Under the pieces are notes generated by a model. That model was given only the letters and a program-made list of their open reading frames with translations. It was not told the DNA's origin and searched no databases. The position numbers and the translations under genes were made by a program. Positions 7,957 to 17,265 of a DNA stretch of 64,000 nt are shown here, piece after piece. Position 1 is the first letter of the stretch. Each line of letters opens with the position of its first letter. Source of the stretch: Desulfomicrobium sp. ZS1 (lineage in GTDB: Bacteria > Desulfobacterota > Desulfovibrionia > Desulfovibrionales > Desulfomicrobiaceae); the NCBI RefSeq assembly GCF_024204645.1, contig NZ_CP100351.1:186001-250000 (forward strand). The letters are read 5' to 3'.

Positions 7957-8275
7957 CGTACACCATGTCCTCGAGAAAGGTGTCCCACTGGAAGCGCAAG
8001 TCCGGGATGCCGCGCAGGTTGAGCTCCTTGCTCAGCCGCGAACGCAGGAAACCCTTGGCGTGGTAGAGCGCCTTGGTGATCTCCGGCTCCGCCGTGCGTC
8101 CACGCAGATGGGTATAGAGCACCTCAGCGATGCTGAAATCCCGGTTTAAACGCACTCCCGTGATAGTGACAAGGGCAAGGGTCGGATCCTCGACTTCCTG
8201 AATCAGGAGCGAGGCCAGGACCTGCATGATCTGATCGCCCATTTGGATGGCGCGTCTCGAATTACTTCTTTGCAT
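7931..8275 (-). CDS. rbfA: Ribosome-binding factor A
   Basis: RbfA is a KH-fold protein that helps mature the 5' end of 16S rRNA. The 114-residue sequence has the family pattern: an N-terminal helix with SRRAIQMGDQIM, the strand VEDPTLALVTITGVRLNRD, and the C-terminal PDLRFQWDTF. It lies between ylxP and nrnA in the infB operon, six bases past ylxP. The 3' end overlaps nrnA by 26 bases. Confidence 0.94.
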   Translation of the reverse strand: MQRSNSRRAIQMGDQIMQVLASLLIQEVEDPTLALVTITGVRLNRDFSIAEVLYTHLRGRTAEPEITKALYHAKGFLRSRLSKELNLRGIPDLRFQWDTFLEDMVYDAPPETDS

Positions 8276-8281
8276 AAAAAA

Positions 8282-8569
8282 TCAGGCTCCAAATACGTCC
8301 ATGTCGGCATGAACAAGCTCGTCGGCGGTGGAAGCTTCCACCATGGCCAGGACTTTGGACAGACGGCTGTGCACGTGTGCCGTGTCGTTGGAAACCGTAA
8401 CCACTCCGAGAACCAGGACCTGATGGGAATCCTGGGCTTCGGTTTCGGCCACGGACACATTGAAAGTGTTACGCAGCTTCTGTTTCAAACTGTTGGCGCT
8501 TTTTCGCTTTTCCTTCAAGGAAAAAACACCATGCAGCCTGAATTCAAGGCGCAGGGTGCCGATGATCAT
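8282..8569 (-). CDS. ylxP: DUF503 family protein (YlxP-like)
   Basis: This small 95-residue protein has the DUF503 signature RLHGVFSLKEKRKSANSL near the N-terminus and the VSVAETEAQDSHQ strand. DUF503 proteins are commonly coded between infB and rbfA, and Bacillus YlxP is linked to ribosome assembly. The neighbours here agree, but the biochemical role is not established. An inverted-repeat element separates it from infB. Confidence 0.88.
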   Translation of the reverse strand: MIIGTLRLEFRLHGVFSLKEKRKSANSLKQKLRNTFNVSVAETEAQDSHQVLVLGVVTVSNDTAHVHSRLSKVLAMVEASTADELVHADMDVFGA

Positions 8570-8611
8570 GACCTGGTACCGTTTGTGAATCCAACGGATT
8601 GCTAAAAAATG

Positions 8612-8723
8612 AAAGGCATGGATTCCCGCCTTCGCGGGAATGACGCACAGGCCGTCCGCGTCAGTTTCGTGTCATTCCCGCGAAGGCGGGCAAAGTCAGG
8701 CTCCGCGTGAAATCCATGCCTTT
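8612..8723. repeat. REP-like double palindrome between infB and ylxP
   Basis: Outer arms 8612-8624 and 8711-8723 (AAAGGCATGGATT and its complement) enclose 8621-8644, which recurs inverted at 8671-8690. Each inner arm is itself a small palindrome (CCCGCCTTCGCGGG). The motif GTCATTCCCGCGAAGGCGGG resembles short extragenic repeats seen in many proteobacterial genomes. On the minus strand it begins 22 bases past infB, and an A/T run borders both outer arms, so it may act as an operon attenuator or mRNA stabiliser. Confidence 0.8.
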
Positions 8724-8745
8724 TTTTTACATTTTAAGTGCTCGC

Positions 8746-11568
8746 CTAGATGGTCCGAGCTTCCTCGACCAGTTCGAAGGCTTCGATGATATCGCCGGAT
8801 TTGACATCGTTGAAGTTCTCAAGGCCGGCGCCGCAATCGTAGCCCTTGGTCACTTCCTTGGCGTCATCCTTGAATCGCTTCAGGGAGCTGAGTTTGCCGG
8901 TGTAGATGACCACGCCGTCGCGCAACAGGCGGATGTTGGAATTGCGCTTCAGCTTGCCGTCACTGACCATGCAGCCGGCGATATTGCCGATCTTGGGCAC
9001 GCTGAAGACCTGCTGCACATCGGCCTGGCCGAGGTACACTTCCTTGATGTCGGGGGAGAGCATGCCGGACATGGCCGCTTTGATGTCATCCACCAGCTTG
9101 TAGATGATATCGTAGAAACGGATGTCGACCTTTTCCTGCTCTGCCACTTCCTTGATCTTGGCCGTGGGACGGATGTTGAACCCGATGATGATGGCATTGG
9201 AGGCCGATGCCAGCAGAATGTCGGACTCGGTGATGGCTCCGGCGCCGCCATGGATGAGGACGATCTTGACCTCGTCCGTGGACAGCTTGCGCAAGGCCTC
9301 GGAAATTGCCTCAAGCGAACCCTGCACGTCGGCTTTAAGGAGCAGGTTCAGGTTCTGGGCCTCTTCACCGGCCTTGGTGGCCAGGAAGCTTTCGAGGGTG
9401 ACCTTGGATTCCTTGGCCAGTTCCTTGTCGCGATGCTTGACGCGGCGATCCTCGGCGATCTTGCGGGCAACCTTTTCGTCCTTGACGATGACGAACTCGT
9501 CACCTGCCTCGGGGATGCCTTCAAAACCCTGGATCTCCGTAGGAATGGCCGGTCCGGCGGTTTTGATCTGCCGGCCCTGGTCATCAAACATGGCGCGGAC
9601 CTTGCCGCTGATCATGCCGCACACAAAGGCGTCGCCCTGGGTGATCTGGCCTTCCTGGATGAGAACCGTGCCCACGGGACCGCGACCTTTGTCCAGCTTG
9701 GCCTCGACCACGTGACCGCGACCGGGTTTGTCCGGGTTGGCCTTGAGGTCGAGCACTTCGGCCTGCAGCAGGATAAGTTCAAGGAGTTCGTCCAGGCCTT
9801 CGCGCTTTTTGGCCGAGACGTGGGCAAAGATGGTGTCTCCACCCCAGTCCTCGGGCATCAGGCCCAGATCGGACAGCTCGCGTTTGACGCGGTCCGGGTC
9901 TGCTCCTTCCTTGTCCATCTTGTTCACGGCCACGACGATGGGAACGCCCGCCGCCTTGGAGTGGCTGACGGCTTCCTTGGTCTGTTCCATGACCCCGTCG
10001 TCGGCCGCTACGACCAGGACGACAATGTCCGTGACCTTGGCGCCACGGGCGCGCATGGTCGTGAACGCCTCATGGCCGGGGGTGTCCAGGAAGACAATCT
10101 CGCCCCGTGAGGTGGCCACATGGTAGGCGCCGATGTGCTGGGTTATACCGCCCGCTTCACCGGAGGCGACGCTTGTGGAGCGGATGGCGTCAAGGAGCGA
10201 AGTCTTGCCGTGGTCGACGTGGCCCATGATGGTCACGACGGGCGGGCGGGGCTTCAAGTCTTCGGCCTTGTCCGCTTCCTTAGGCAGCAGGAAATCGTCT
10301 TCGGAGAAACCGGCCCTCTCCACTTCGTACTTGAATTCGGCGGCCAGAAGCAGGGCCGTGTCAAAATCCAGGGATTGGTTGATGGTGGCCATCACACCCA
10401 GGGAAAAGAGTTTTTTGATCAGATCCTGGGCCTTGATGCCCATCTGATGGGCCAGGTCCGTCAGTCGGATGGTGTCGTCGATCCGGATCTTGCGCTTGGA
10501 TGCCTTGAGTGGTTGCGTGTTCTGAGCCTGGGCCCGGGCTCCACCGGCTCTGCGCGCCTCGGCACGCTGGGCCTTCTTGCCCTTGCCCATGGAGAATTCT
10601 TCCTTGCGGTACAGATCGGCAGCCTCCACCGTGCGGCGGCCCTTCTTTTTCTTGCCGCGGCTGTCCTTGGCCCCTTCACTTTCGGGAGCGGGGCGGGGCG
10701 GAGCGCCGAGGCTGGGCGGACCGGAGGGACGCGGGGCGCTCGGTCGCGGGCCACCGGGGCCACCAGGACCGCCTGGGCCGGAGGGGCGCGCGCCGGGTCC
10801 GGATGGACGCGGGGTGTAGCCTGCCGGTCCCATGGGGCGCGCTGCCGGTCCCATGGGGCGGACTGGCTGACCGTCGACACGGGTATCGGGAAATTCGACA
10901 ATGGTGGGTCTGGAGATGATCTTGACCTGAACGGAAGGAGGAGCGGGCTTGGCCTTTTTGGCCTTCTTGCGGGCGCGCCCGGCTTCTTCCGATTCGCCTT
11001 CGGTTTCCGCAGCGGTTTCGCCGGGAGTCTCAGCGGATGCCGTGACCGTTTCTTCCGCAGCGGCGGGAGCGACAGTGGCCGGTTCCGCAGCAACAGGCTG
11101 CTCAGGGGCCTCTTTAATGGCGGCGGGAGCTTCGGTGACCGGGGCTTCGGCAGCAGGGGCCTCTTCCACCGCAGGCTTGTCTGCCTCGGCTGCACTGCTC
11201 GGGGCTTCCTCGATGATGCGCGCCGGAGTGACGATGACCGCACGTGAGGGCTTGCGCGTCTTGGGCTTCTCCACCGTTTCTTCGGGCGCTTCCACCTCGA
11301 TCGGGGCGGGCTCTTCTGCCGGGGTTTCGGTGGCCGCGACCTTGTGCCGCTTGCGCACGATGACGCCCGTGGTGGCGCGCGTGTCCACAACCTGGGGCGT
11401 TGCGGCCCGGTTCTGGTGGTGATTGCGGACCTGTCCGACTTCTTCGTCGGTCAGGCTGCTCATATGGCTCTTGGCCGGGATTTTGAGTTCCCGCAATAAC
11501 GTCATCAAATCCTTGCTGGAGATATCAAGCTCCGTGGCAAGGTCTCTCACCCGCAATCTAGTGGACAT
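8746..11568 (-). CDS. infB: Translation initiation factor IF-2
   Basis: IF-2 is the GTPase that places initiator tRNA on the ribosome. The 940-residue product has an N-terminal IF2_N module ([17 protein letters not shown]) and then a long low-complexity stretch. That stretch is rich in Ala, Glu and Pro, followed by Gly/Pro/Arg/Ser blocks such as [14 protein letters not shown] second IF2_N repeat and the G domain follow, with GHVDHGKTS (about residue 445), DTPGHEAF and NKMDK. The ATG at 11568 has AGGGGG upstream. Its 5' end overlaps ylxR by 11 bases. Confidence 0.98.
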   Translation of the reverse strand: MSTRLRVRDLATELDISSKDLMTLLRELKIPAKSHMSSLTDEEVGQVRNHHQNRAATPQVVDTRATTGVIVRKRHKVAATETPAEEPAPIEVEAPEETVEKPKTRKPSRAVIVTPARIIEEAPSSAAEADKPAVEEAPAAEAPVTEAPAAIKEAPEQPVAAEPATVAPAAAEETVTASAETPGETAAETEGESEEAGRARKKAKKAKPAPPSVQVKIISRPTIVEFPDTRVDGQPVRPMGPAARPMGPAGYTPRPSGPGARPSGPGGPGGPGGPRPSAPRPSGPPSLGAPPRPAPESEGAKDSRGKKKKGRRTVEAADLYRKEEFSMGKGKKAQRAEARRAGGARAQAQNTQPLKASKRKIRIDDTIRLTDLAHQMGIKAQDLIKKLFSLGVMATINQSLDFDTALLLAAEFKYEVERAGFSEDDFLLPKEADKAEDLKPRPPVVTIMGHVDHGKTSLLDAIRSTSVASGEAGGITQHIGAYHVATSRGEIVFLDTPGHEAFTTMRARGAKVTDIVVLVVAADDGVMEQTKEAVSHSKAAGVPIVVAVNKMDKEGADPDRVKRELSDLGLMPEDWGGDTIFAHVSAKKREGLDELLELILLQAEVLDLKANPDKPGRGHVVEAKLDKGRGPVGTVLIQEGQITQGDAFVCGMISGKVRAMFDDQGRQIKTAGPAIPTEIQGFEGIPEAGDEFVIVKDEKVARKIAEDRRVKHRDKELAKESKVTLESFLATKAGEEAQNLNLLLKADVQGSLEAISEALRKLSTDEVKIVLIHGGAGAITESDILLASASNAIIIGFNIRPTAKIKEVAEQEKVDIRFYDIIYKLVDDIKAAMSGMLSPDIKEVYLGQADVQQVFSVPKIGNIAGCMVSDGKLKRNSNIRLLRDGVVIYTGKLSSLKRFKDDAKEVTKGYDCGAGLENFNDVKSGDIIEAFELVEEARTI

Positions 11569-11815
11569 GCCCAACCCCCTTACATTTCTTCTGCCAGCCC
11601 TTGAATCGCTCGAATTTGTTCCGGCACGCCGCATCGCGGCAAAGATAAAAACCCCGTCCCGGTGTTTTTCCGGTGCTGTCAGCGGTCAGAGTGAGCTCTC
11701 CGTGAACAGGGCAGGTAAATCTATATAGTTCGTCTTTGGAAAAGCGCTGCCTGCAAATCACGCACATGCGTATCGGTCCTTGCGTGCAGGCAGTCTTGTC
11801 GTCCGCTGAAGTCAT
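11558..11815 (-). CDS. ylxR: YlxR-like RNA-binding protein (DUF448)
   Basis: The 85-residue product has the YlxR hallmarks: [18 protein letters not shown] at the N-terminus and [16 protein letters not shown] near the end. The family is a small basic RNA-binding fold coded between nusA and infB in many bacteria. The start codon follows the nusA stop immediately (TAG then ATG), and the end overlaps infB. A nucleoid or RNase P related role is reported for some homologues; here only the family and location are clear. Confidence 0.9.
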   Translation of the reverse strand: MTSADDKTACTQGPIRMCVICRQRFSKDELYRFTCPVHGELTLTADSTGKTPGRGFYLCRDAACRNKFERFKGWQKKCKGVGHVH

Positions 11816-13141
11816 CTATGCTTCGTCTCCGTCCGCGTAATCCGCATCTTCCCCTTCGACCAGGCCTTTTACTTCCGATGGTTCGGATTCTTCCGGGGTT
11901 TCTTCCCGGTTCTGGCTGATGAGGAGGTTCAACGCTCCGCGCAGGGCGCCGATATTTTCTTCACTGATGCCCTGGATGTCGAGCAGCTGCTCGTTGGTGC
12001 AGGCGGCCATGGCTTCCAGTGAATCGAAGCCGGCCTCGGCGAAGTCCGCGATGGAAACCTGGGCCGCGCTGGCCAGCTGTTCCAGCAGGTGGCGGTCTTT
12101 GTGCACCTTGTTGAAGCGGGTGTTGGTGAAAATGTCGATCTTCCAGCCCAGAAGCTTGGCCGCGAGCTTGACGTTCTGGCCCTTCTTGCCGATGGCCGGG
12201 GTCAGCTGATCTTCGGGTACCACGACCTCCAGGGATTTTTCCTCGTCGTCGATGGCGATTTTGGAGATGCGCGCCGGAGACAGGGCGTTGGCCGCGTAGG
12301 TGGCGATGTCAGGGCTCCAGAGCACGATATCGATGCGTTCGCCGCGCAGTTCCTGCACGATGCTGTGGATGCGCGACCCGCGGATGCCGACACAGGCTCC
12401 GACCGGATCGACGTTGGAATCCTGGGACAGGACCGTGACCTTGGCGCGCAGACCCGGATCCCGGGCCACGCCCATGATGTTCACGGTGCCGTCGGCCACT
12501 TCGGGAACTTCACGGCGGAACAGGGCGGTCATGTACTCGGGATCGGAGCGGGTGATGATGATCTGCGGCCCGCGTCCTTCCTTGCGTACTTCGATGATGA
12601 GTCCCTCGACTCGGTCGCCCTGGCGGAAGCGTTCGCGCGGAATCTGCTTGTCCTTGGGCAGGAGGGCCTCGGTCCGTCCGAGGTTGATGATCCAGCCGGA
12701 ACGGTCGCGGCGCTGGATGATGCCGCTGACGATTTCGCCCTTGCGGTTTTTGTATTCCTCGAAAATGATTTCCTGCTCGGCGTCACGCATGCGCTGGATG
12801 ATGACCTGCTTGGCGCTCTGGGCCGCGATACGTCCCAGGTCTTCGACCTGCAGGCGGAATCCGATGGCGTCGTCCAGTTCGACGTTGGGGTCGTGCTTGA
12901 TCGCGTCGACCATGAGAATCTCCGTATCGGGATCCTCGATCTCCTCGACCACGATCTTAAACTGGTAGACTTCGATCTCGCCGGTCTCCTCGTTGAAGGT
13001 GACCTCGATATCCATCTTGTCGCCGTATTTTTTGGTCACGGAGGCCCGAATGGCTTCTTCCAATGTGTCGATCAGCATCTCGCGGTCGATGCCCTTGTCC
13101 TTGCTGATCTGGTCGATGGCTTTTTTGAGTTCCAAATTCAT
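11816..13141 (-). CDS. nusA: Transcription termination/antitermination factor NusA
   Basis: NusA binds RNA polymerase and modulates pausing, termination and antitermination. The 441-residue product has the N-terminal polymerase-binding domain, an S1 domain (KGEIVSGIIQRRDRSGWIINL), and two KH domains (GACVGIRGSRIHSI and IGKKGQNVKLAAKLLGWKID). It ends in a helix-hairpin-helix segment and an acidic tail (GEDADYADGDEA). I chose ATG 13141, which has GGAGG six bases upstream; the longer frame has none. Confidence 0.97.
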   Translation of the reverse strand: MNLELKKAIDQISKDKGIDREMLIDTLEEAIRASVTKKYGDKMDIEVTFNEETGEIEVYQFKIVVEEIEDPDTEILMVDAIKHDPNVELDDAIGFRLQVEDLGRIAAQSAKQVIIQRMRDAEQEIIFEEYKNRKGEIVSGIIQRRDRSGWIINLGRTEALLPKDKQIPRERFRQGDRVEGLIIEVRKEGRGPQIIITRSDPEYMTALFRREVPEVADGTVNIMGVARDPGLRAKVTVLSQDSNVDPVGACVGIRGSRIHSIVQELRGERIDIVLWSPDIATYAANALSPARISKIAIDDEEKSLEVVVPEDQLTPAIGKKGQNVKLAAKLLGWKIDIFTNTRFNKVHKDRHLLEQLASAAQVSIADFAEAGFDSLEAMAACTNEQLLDIQGISEENIGALRGALNLLISQNREETPEESEPSEVKGLVEGEDADYADGDEA

Positions 13142-13189
13142 GAACGTCCTCCGTTCTCCGTGCGGAAACAACCCGCCGTATTCCGAAAT

Positions 13190-13678
13190 TTATCGTTTCT
13201 TGCCCTGGTCGAAGGGCTCGTAGACGAGGTTGGCTTTGCCCACATCGTCCCAGTTCAATTCAAATGTAGTGCTGTCGTCGGATAGCGTAAACATGGGCGA
13301 TTCTATGGAAAGCAGGCGCCCTTTGAAATTTTTTCTGCCCGCCAACGGATTTTCCAGGCGGATGCGCACAGTCTGCCCGACATAGGGCCGCATCTGTTCC
13401 GTAGAGAAAAAGGGCCGCTCAAGACCGGGTGAGGACACTTCCAGGGTGAATGCACCGGGAATGATGTCCTCGACGTCCAGGGCCAGGCTCAGATGTTTGC
13501 TGACTTCCGAGCACTCGTCGATGCCGACGCCCTGCTGCGAGTCCAGGTAAACACGTACGATCCTGTGTCGGCCTCCGGCCGCGAAGAGTAGTTCGATACC
13601 CCAGACCTCGAGATCCCGGGCCTCGCACAGGGGCGTCACCATTTCCATGAGTCTTGCGTGTATTTCGTTTTTGTCCAT
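13190..13678 (-). CDS. rimP: Ribosome maturation factor RimP
   Basis: RimP assists early maturation of the 30S subunit. The 162-residue protein shows the family pattern: a LEVWGIELLF strand, IVRVYLDSQQGVGIDECSEV, and LEVSSPGLERP. It is the first protein gene of the operon. Its ATG follows a tRNA terminator by only 14 bases, so most rimP transcription probably reads through that terminator or begins within it. The leader contains CAGG about seven bases before the ATG. Confidence 0.93.
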   Translation of the reverse strand: MDKNEIHARLMEMVTPLCEARDLEVWGIELLFAAGGRHRIVRVYLDSQQGVGIDECSEVSKHLSLALDVEDIIPGAFTLEVSSPGLERPFFSTEQMRPYVGQTVRIRLENPLAGRKNFKGRLLSIESPMFTLSDDSTTFELNWDDVGKANLVYEPFDQGKKR

Positions 13679-13692
13679 TTTACGCCTGCCGG

Positions 13693-13725
13693 AAAAAAAA
13701 AGGTGGACCACGAAAAGGCCCACCC
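13693..13725 (-). terminator. Terminator between tRNA-Gly and rimP
   Basis: An 8-bp stem with one G-U pair (13702-13709 with 13718-13725) ends on the minus strand in a run of nine T residues. It lies about 40 bases past the tRNA 3' end and directly before rimP, so it must be read through, or act as an attenuator, if the tRNA and nusA operon share a promoter. Confidence 0.8.
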
Positions 13726-13764
13726 CCATCAGCTACCGAATATCAGTATGACCACATACAGGAG

Positions 13765-13839
13765 TGGAGCGGGTGACGAGGGTCGAACTCGCGACTCCAA
13801 GCTTGGGAAGCTTGTACTCTGCCATTGAGCTACACCCGC
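13765..13839 (-). tRNA. tRNA-Gly (anticodon CCC)
   Basis: The reverse complement folds as a full cloverleaf. The acceptor stem GCGGGTG pairs with CACCCGC, and T plus an encoded CCA follow. The D arm contains TAGCTCAATGGCAGA, and the anticodon stem CAAGC/GCTTG encloses TTCCCAA, giving CCC. The T arm contains GTTCGA. The 5' end is complement 13839. It lies just upstream of rimP-nusA-infB, where enterobacteria carry the initiator tRNA gene metY. Confidence 0.97.
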
Positions 13840-13854
13840 TCTGCAACCGTTTCC

Positions 13855-13882
13855 CTTGCATGAGGGGGGGGATGGCAGTCAA
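13855..13882 (-). promoter_or_regulatory. Possible sigma-70 promoter of tRNA-Gly
   Basis: On the minus strand a TTGACT -35 box (13877-13882) is followed after 16 bp by TGCAAG (13855-13860), a weak -10. A start about seven bases on would leave a leader of less than ten bases before the tRNA. The spacer includes a run of eight C residues. The -10 is poor, so the call is tentative. Confidence 0.35.
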
Positions 13883-13931
13883 GTGTTTTTTTAGTGCGCC
13901 CCTTGCGTGCGCTGCCGGTACGCATCTCAAC

Positions 13932-13947
13932 TGGCCTAGTATTTGCT
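13932..13947 (+). promoter_or_regulatory. Sigma-54 promoter of the flgF operon
   Basis: TGGC (13932-13935), seven bases, then TTGC (13943-13946) and T give the exact -24/-12 consensus, with GG and GC ten bases apart. The start site would fall near 13958, 18 bases before the flgF ATG. Flagellar basal-body genes are commonly sigma-54 dependent in this group. Confidence 0.8.
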
Positions 13948-13975
13948 CAATGAGCGTTACCAAGGAGGACCCCAC

Positions 13976-14752
13976 ATGCAAGACAGCAGTTATAGCGCCG
14001 TATTCGGGGCTCTTACCCAGCAGCATCGGCTGGATAGCATCGCCAATAATTTGGCGAACGTGAATACCACAGGCTTCAAGAGCGAAAAATTGGCCTTTCG
14101 GGACACCTTTCGCCGTTACGCCCACGACATGCTCGACCCAAACACCACGCTAAACGAGAAGGTGCCGTGGCCACAGCCCAATCTCCTGGCTCAGCCCAGG
14201 ATTTCCGAGGCGGTCATCGACATGTCCCAGGGTCCTATGAAGAGTACCGGCAACCCGCTCGATCTGGCCATCGCCGGTGACGGTTTTTTCCGGGTTCAGA
14301 CGCCGGAAGGGGAATTTCTGACCCGCCAGGGCGTGTACCATCTTTCGGCCGAAGGCTTTGTCGTGGACGCTCACGGAAACCAGCTTCTGGGCGCGGGAGG
14401 GCCTTTGCAGGTGCCGGAGGGAGGGGCCGTTTTGGTCGATGCGGACGGAGGGTTTTCCGTTAACGGCGAACTGATCGACACCATCGAACTGGTCCGTGTC
14501 GAGGACCCGCGCGCCTTGGAGAAGGTCGGCAACTCTCTCTTGCGTATCCGCCCCGACGCGGACGCGCAAGCCATCCCGGCCGAGGATTCCACCGTGGAGC
14601 AGGGCTTTCTGGAAGCGGCCAACGTGAACGTGGTCTCGGAGATGGTCAACATGATCGAGGCCATGCGCGCTTTCGAAGCCTACCAGAAGATGATCAGCGG
14701 CTCGTTCGAACAGGACAAGAAGGCTATCGCAGAGGTCGGGGCGCCCAGATAA
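13976..14752 (+). CDS. flgF: Flagellar basal-body rod protein FlgF
   Basis: FlgF is a proximal rod protein of the periplasmic flagellar axle. The 258-residue product has the axial-protein N-terminal motif LDSIANNLANVNTTGFKSEK, a central GDGFFRVQTPEGEFLTRQG segment, and the C-terminal heptad-rich EMVNMIEAMRAFEAYQK motif. It starts at ATG 13976 after a strong AAGGAGG. It is the first gene of the operon, 73 bases before flgG. FlgF and FlgG are similar; gene order decides between them. Confidence 0.92.
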   Translation: MQDSSYSAVFGALTQQHRLDSIANNLANVNTTGFKSEKLAFRDTFRRYAHDMLDPNTTLNEKVPWPQPNLLAQPRISEAVIDMSQGPMKSTGNPLDLAIAGDGFFRVQTPEGEFLTRQGVYHLSAEGFVVDAHGNQLLGAGGPLQVPEGGAVLVDADGGFSVNGELIDTIELVRVEDPRALEKVGNSLLRIRPDADAQAIPAEDSTVEQGFLEAANVNVVSEMVNMIEAMRAFEAYQKMISGSFEQDKKAIAEVGAPR

Positions 14753-14825
14753 ATTTCCAGTATGGCCCGCGCTTTGATCGCGGGCGGCAAGAGGGCAGCG
14801 GGTGATCCCGCAAGGAGAAGAAAAT

Positions 14826-15608
14826 ATGATTCGCGCATTATGGACCAGCGCCTCGGGCATGATCGCCCAGCAGCTCAATCTCGACGTCACGGCCAACAAC
14901 CTGGCCAACGTCAACACCACCGGATTCAAGAAGAACAGGGCCGAGTTCGAGGACCTCATGTACCAGAACATGAAGATCGCAGGCTCCACCAATCAGGAAG
15001 GCGATCGCCTGCCCGTGGGCATGCAGGTCGGCATGGGCGTGCGGCCCGTGTCCGTGCACAAGATATTCTCGCAGGGCGATTTCCAGAATACGGGCAACCA
15101 GCTCGACCTGGTCATCGAAGGCGACGGATTTTTCCGTGTCGATCGCAACGGCGAGGAGTCCTACACCAGGAGCGGGGCCTTCAAGCTCGACAGCGACGGG
15201 CGCATCGTGACCGATAACGGGCATCCCCTGCAGCCGGAGTTCATTGTCCCGCCCGAGACCCAGAACATCGTCGTGACCGAGGACGGTCGCCTGACATGCG
15301 TGGACAAGGCCGGAGCGGAGATCGCCGGTACGGACATTCCGGTCTACACCTTTGTCAATCCTGCTGGTCTCAAAGCCATGGGCCGCAACCTCTATGTGCA
15401 GACCGACGGTTCCGGCGAGGCTGTGGAGAGCGTGCCCGGCGAGAACAATGCCGGCACCCTGGCCCAGGGATTTCTCGAAATGTCGAACGTGGAGATCGTG
15501 GAGGAGATGGTCAACATGATCGTGGGCCAGCGCGCTTACGAGGCCAACTCCAAGTCCATCACCACGGCCGACACGATGCTGCAGACCGCCAATCAGTTGA
15601 AGAGGTAG
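14826..15608 (+). CDS. flgG: Flagellar basal-body distal rod protein FlgG
   Basis: FlgG forms the distal rod that passes through the P and L rings. The 260-residue product begins MIRALWTSASGMIAQQLNLD, typical of FlgG. It has the LANVNTTGFKKNRAEFEDLM motif and ends with EMVNMIVGQRAYEANSKSI. AAGGAG lies nine bases before ATG 14826. It follows flgF and is three bases before flgA. Confidence 0.96.
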   Translation: MIRALWTSASGMIAQQLNLDVTANNLANVNTTGFKKNRAEFEDLMYQNMKIAGSTNQEGDRLPVGMQVGMGVRPVSVHKIFSQGDFQNTGNQLDLVIEGDGFFRVDRNGEESYTRSGAFKLDSDGRIVTDNGHPLQPEFIVPPETQNIVVTEDGRLTCVDKAGAEIAGTDIPVYTFVNPAGLKAMGRNLYVQTDGSGEAVESVPGENNAGTLAQGFLEMSNVEIVEEMVNMIVGQRAYEANSKSITTADTMLQTANQLKR

Positions 15609-15611
15609 CGC

Positions 15612-16562
15612 ATGCGTTTTCTGGTGTCCCTGCTCATCCTTCTGCTTTGTCCCGGCCTGGCCGTGGCCCAGGGCCGACTGATTTTGGCCGGGGCCGTGTG
15701 CGTGGACGGGCCGGCCATCACTTTAAACGACCTGGTCCGAGCAGAGGGCGAGGGAGCCAAGACGCTGCTGGCCGGCATCGGCGCGGTGCCGCTGTTGGCC
15801 TCACCCAAATTCGATGGCGCCCGGGTCAATCTAAGCGGCCCCAGGTTGCGCGAACTGATCACGCAGCGGTTCGGGACGGGCCTGCCTCCTCTCGATATTC
15901 CAGATCAGGTTCAGGTTCAGCGCGGTGGGCAGGTGCTCAGCGCTCTGGCCATGCGGCCGGCCATCGACAAAATTTTGACGAGCGCTCTGGCCCATCATGA
16001 GGGCGAGGTGGAAATCCGTGAGCATCGCATGGCGGATTATCTCTTCATCTCCGAAAAGGATCCGGTTCAGATTCGCGTCGTTCCCGTGGGTACGCCCGCG
16101 CCGGGGCGGATCAGTCTGCGTCTGGAGGCTGTGACCGAAGATGGCCGCATGCTGCAGAGCTTCACGGGCACGGTCTTCGCCGATGTCTGGAAAACGGTGC
16201 CCTGCGCCGCCCGTGTCATGAACAGGGGCGATGTGCTGGAGCCCGGGCTGGTCGGTTTTGCGCGCAAGAATCTGGCTTATATGGCGCGGGAGCCATGGGA
16301 TGGTCGCAACCTGCCCCTGCGCATGACTGCGGCGGTGGGCGAGGGACAGGTTATCAGCGCCGACGCGGTGGAGTTCATCCCCGTGGTGGCCAAGGGACAG
16401 ATTTTGACCCTGGTTTATGCGGGGCAGACACTCAAATTGACCGTGCCGGTCGAAAGTCTTGAGGACGGCGGCATCGGCAACACCATCCGGGTCCGGAACA
16501 TGCAGAGCCGCAGAGTGGTGGCCGCGCAGGTTGTCGACGCCGAAACGGTGCGTGTGCCGTAG
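15612..16562 (+). CDS. flgA: Flagella basal-body P-ring formation protein FlgA
   Basis: FlgA is a periplasmic chaperone for assembly of the P ring from FlgI. The 316-residue product has a signal peptide (residues 1-19, cleavage after AVA) and a C-terminal SAF-like domain. That domain contains MNRGDVLEPGLVGFARK and IRVRNMQSRRVVAAQVVDAE, the latter a strong family signature. It is longer than Salmonella FlgA, as usual in this group, because of an N-terminal extension of about 90 residues. It ends 13 bases before flgH. Confidence 0.9.
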   Translation: MRFLVSLLILLLCPGLAVAQGRLILAGAVCVDGPAITLNDLVRAEGEGAKTLLAGIGAVPLLASPKFDGARVNLSGPRLRELITQRFGTGLPPLDIPDQVQVQRGGQVLSALAMRPAIDKILTSALAHHEGEVEIREHRMADYLFISEKDPVQIRVVPVGTPAPGRISLRLEAVTEDGRMLQSFTGTVFADVWKTVPCAARVMNRGDVLEPGLVGFARKNLAYMAREPWDGRNLPLRMTAAVGEGQVISADAVEFIPVVAKGQILTLVYAGQTLKLTVPVESLEDGGIGNTIRVRNMQSRRVVAAQVVDAETVRVP

Positions 16563-16575
16563 GCCGGGAGGAAAT

Positions 16576-17265
16576 ATGCAGAAAAGATGTATGATGTTCA
16601 TGCTGGCGGTGCTGGTTCTGACCGGATGTCGGACCACGAGCCGTCCGCCCATGCCTGCGGCCGTGGTCACACCTCCTCCGCAGGAGCGGGTGTCCGAGGC
16701 CCAGAATCCGGGCTCGCTCTTTGATCCGGACGGGGCAACCATGCTCTTTGCCGATGCCAGAGCCAAACGGGTCGGGGATATTGTGCTCATCAAGGTGGTT
16801 GAGACCACATTGTCCAAGAGCAAGGCTTCGACCACGGCCGACAGGGAAAGTTCCATGAACCTGGGCGTGAGCGCCTATCTGGGCAAGGACAAGCTGCCGC
16901 TCATTCCCGGCGCGACCGTTGGGCCGGATGCACTGGTCAATGCCGGCTCCACCAGCGGATTCGAGGGTGACGGCGAAACCAAGCGTGAAAGTTCCCTTAC
17001 CACCACCGTGGCGGGGAGGGTGACCCGGGTTCTGGGCGGCGGGCTCATGGAAGTGGTCGGAGCCCGCGAAACGCGGGTCAACGGCGAAACCCAGATCGTG
17101 CTGGTGCAGGGCGTGGCCAGGGATCGGGATATCGACGCCGACAACACCATCATGTCTACCAGCCTGGCCGAAGCGCGCATCGAACTTTACGGCGAGGGTG
17201 TCCTGGCCGACAAACAACGCCCCGGGTGGCTTGCGAGGATACTTGACAATGTGTGGCCATTCTAA
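16576..17265 (+). CDS. flgH: Flagellar L-ring lipoprotein FlgH
   Basis: FlgH builds the outer-membrane L ring. The 229-residue product begins with a lipoprotein signal ending in LVLTGC (Cys18), followed by a Pro-rich linker. The L-ring domain contains [29 protein letters not shown] and [24 protein letters not shown] precedes ATG 16576. The 3' end overlaps flgI by 17 bases. Confidence 0.96.
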   Translation: MQKRCMMFMLAVLVLTGCRTTSRPPMPAAVVTPPPQERVSEAQNPGSLFDPDGATMLFADARAKRVGDIVLIKVVETTLSKSKASTTADRESSMNLGVSAYLGKDKLPLIPGATVGPDALVNAGSTSGFEGDGETKRESSLTTTVAGRVTRVLGGGLMEVVGARETRVNGETQIVLVQGVARDRDIDADNTIMSTSLAEARIELYGEGVLADKQRPGWLARILDNVWPF

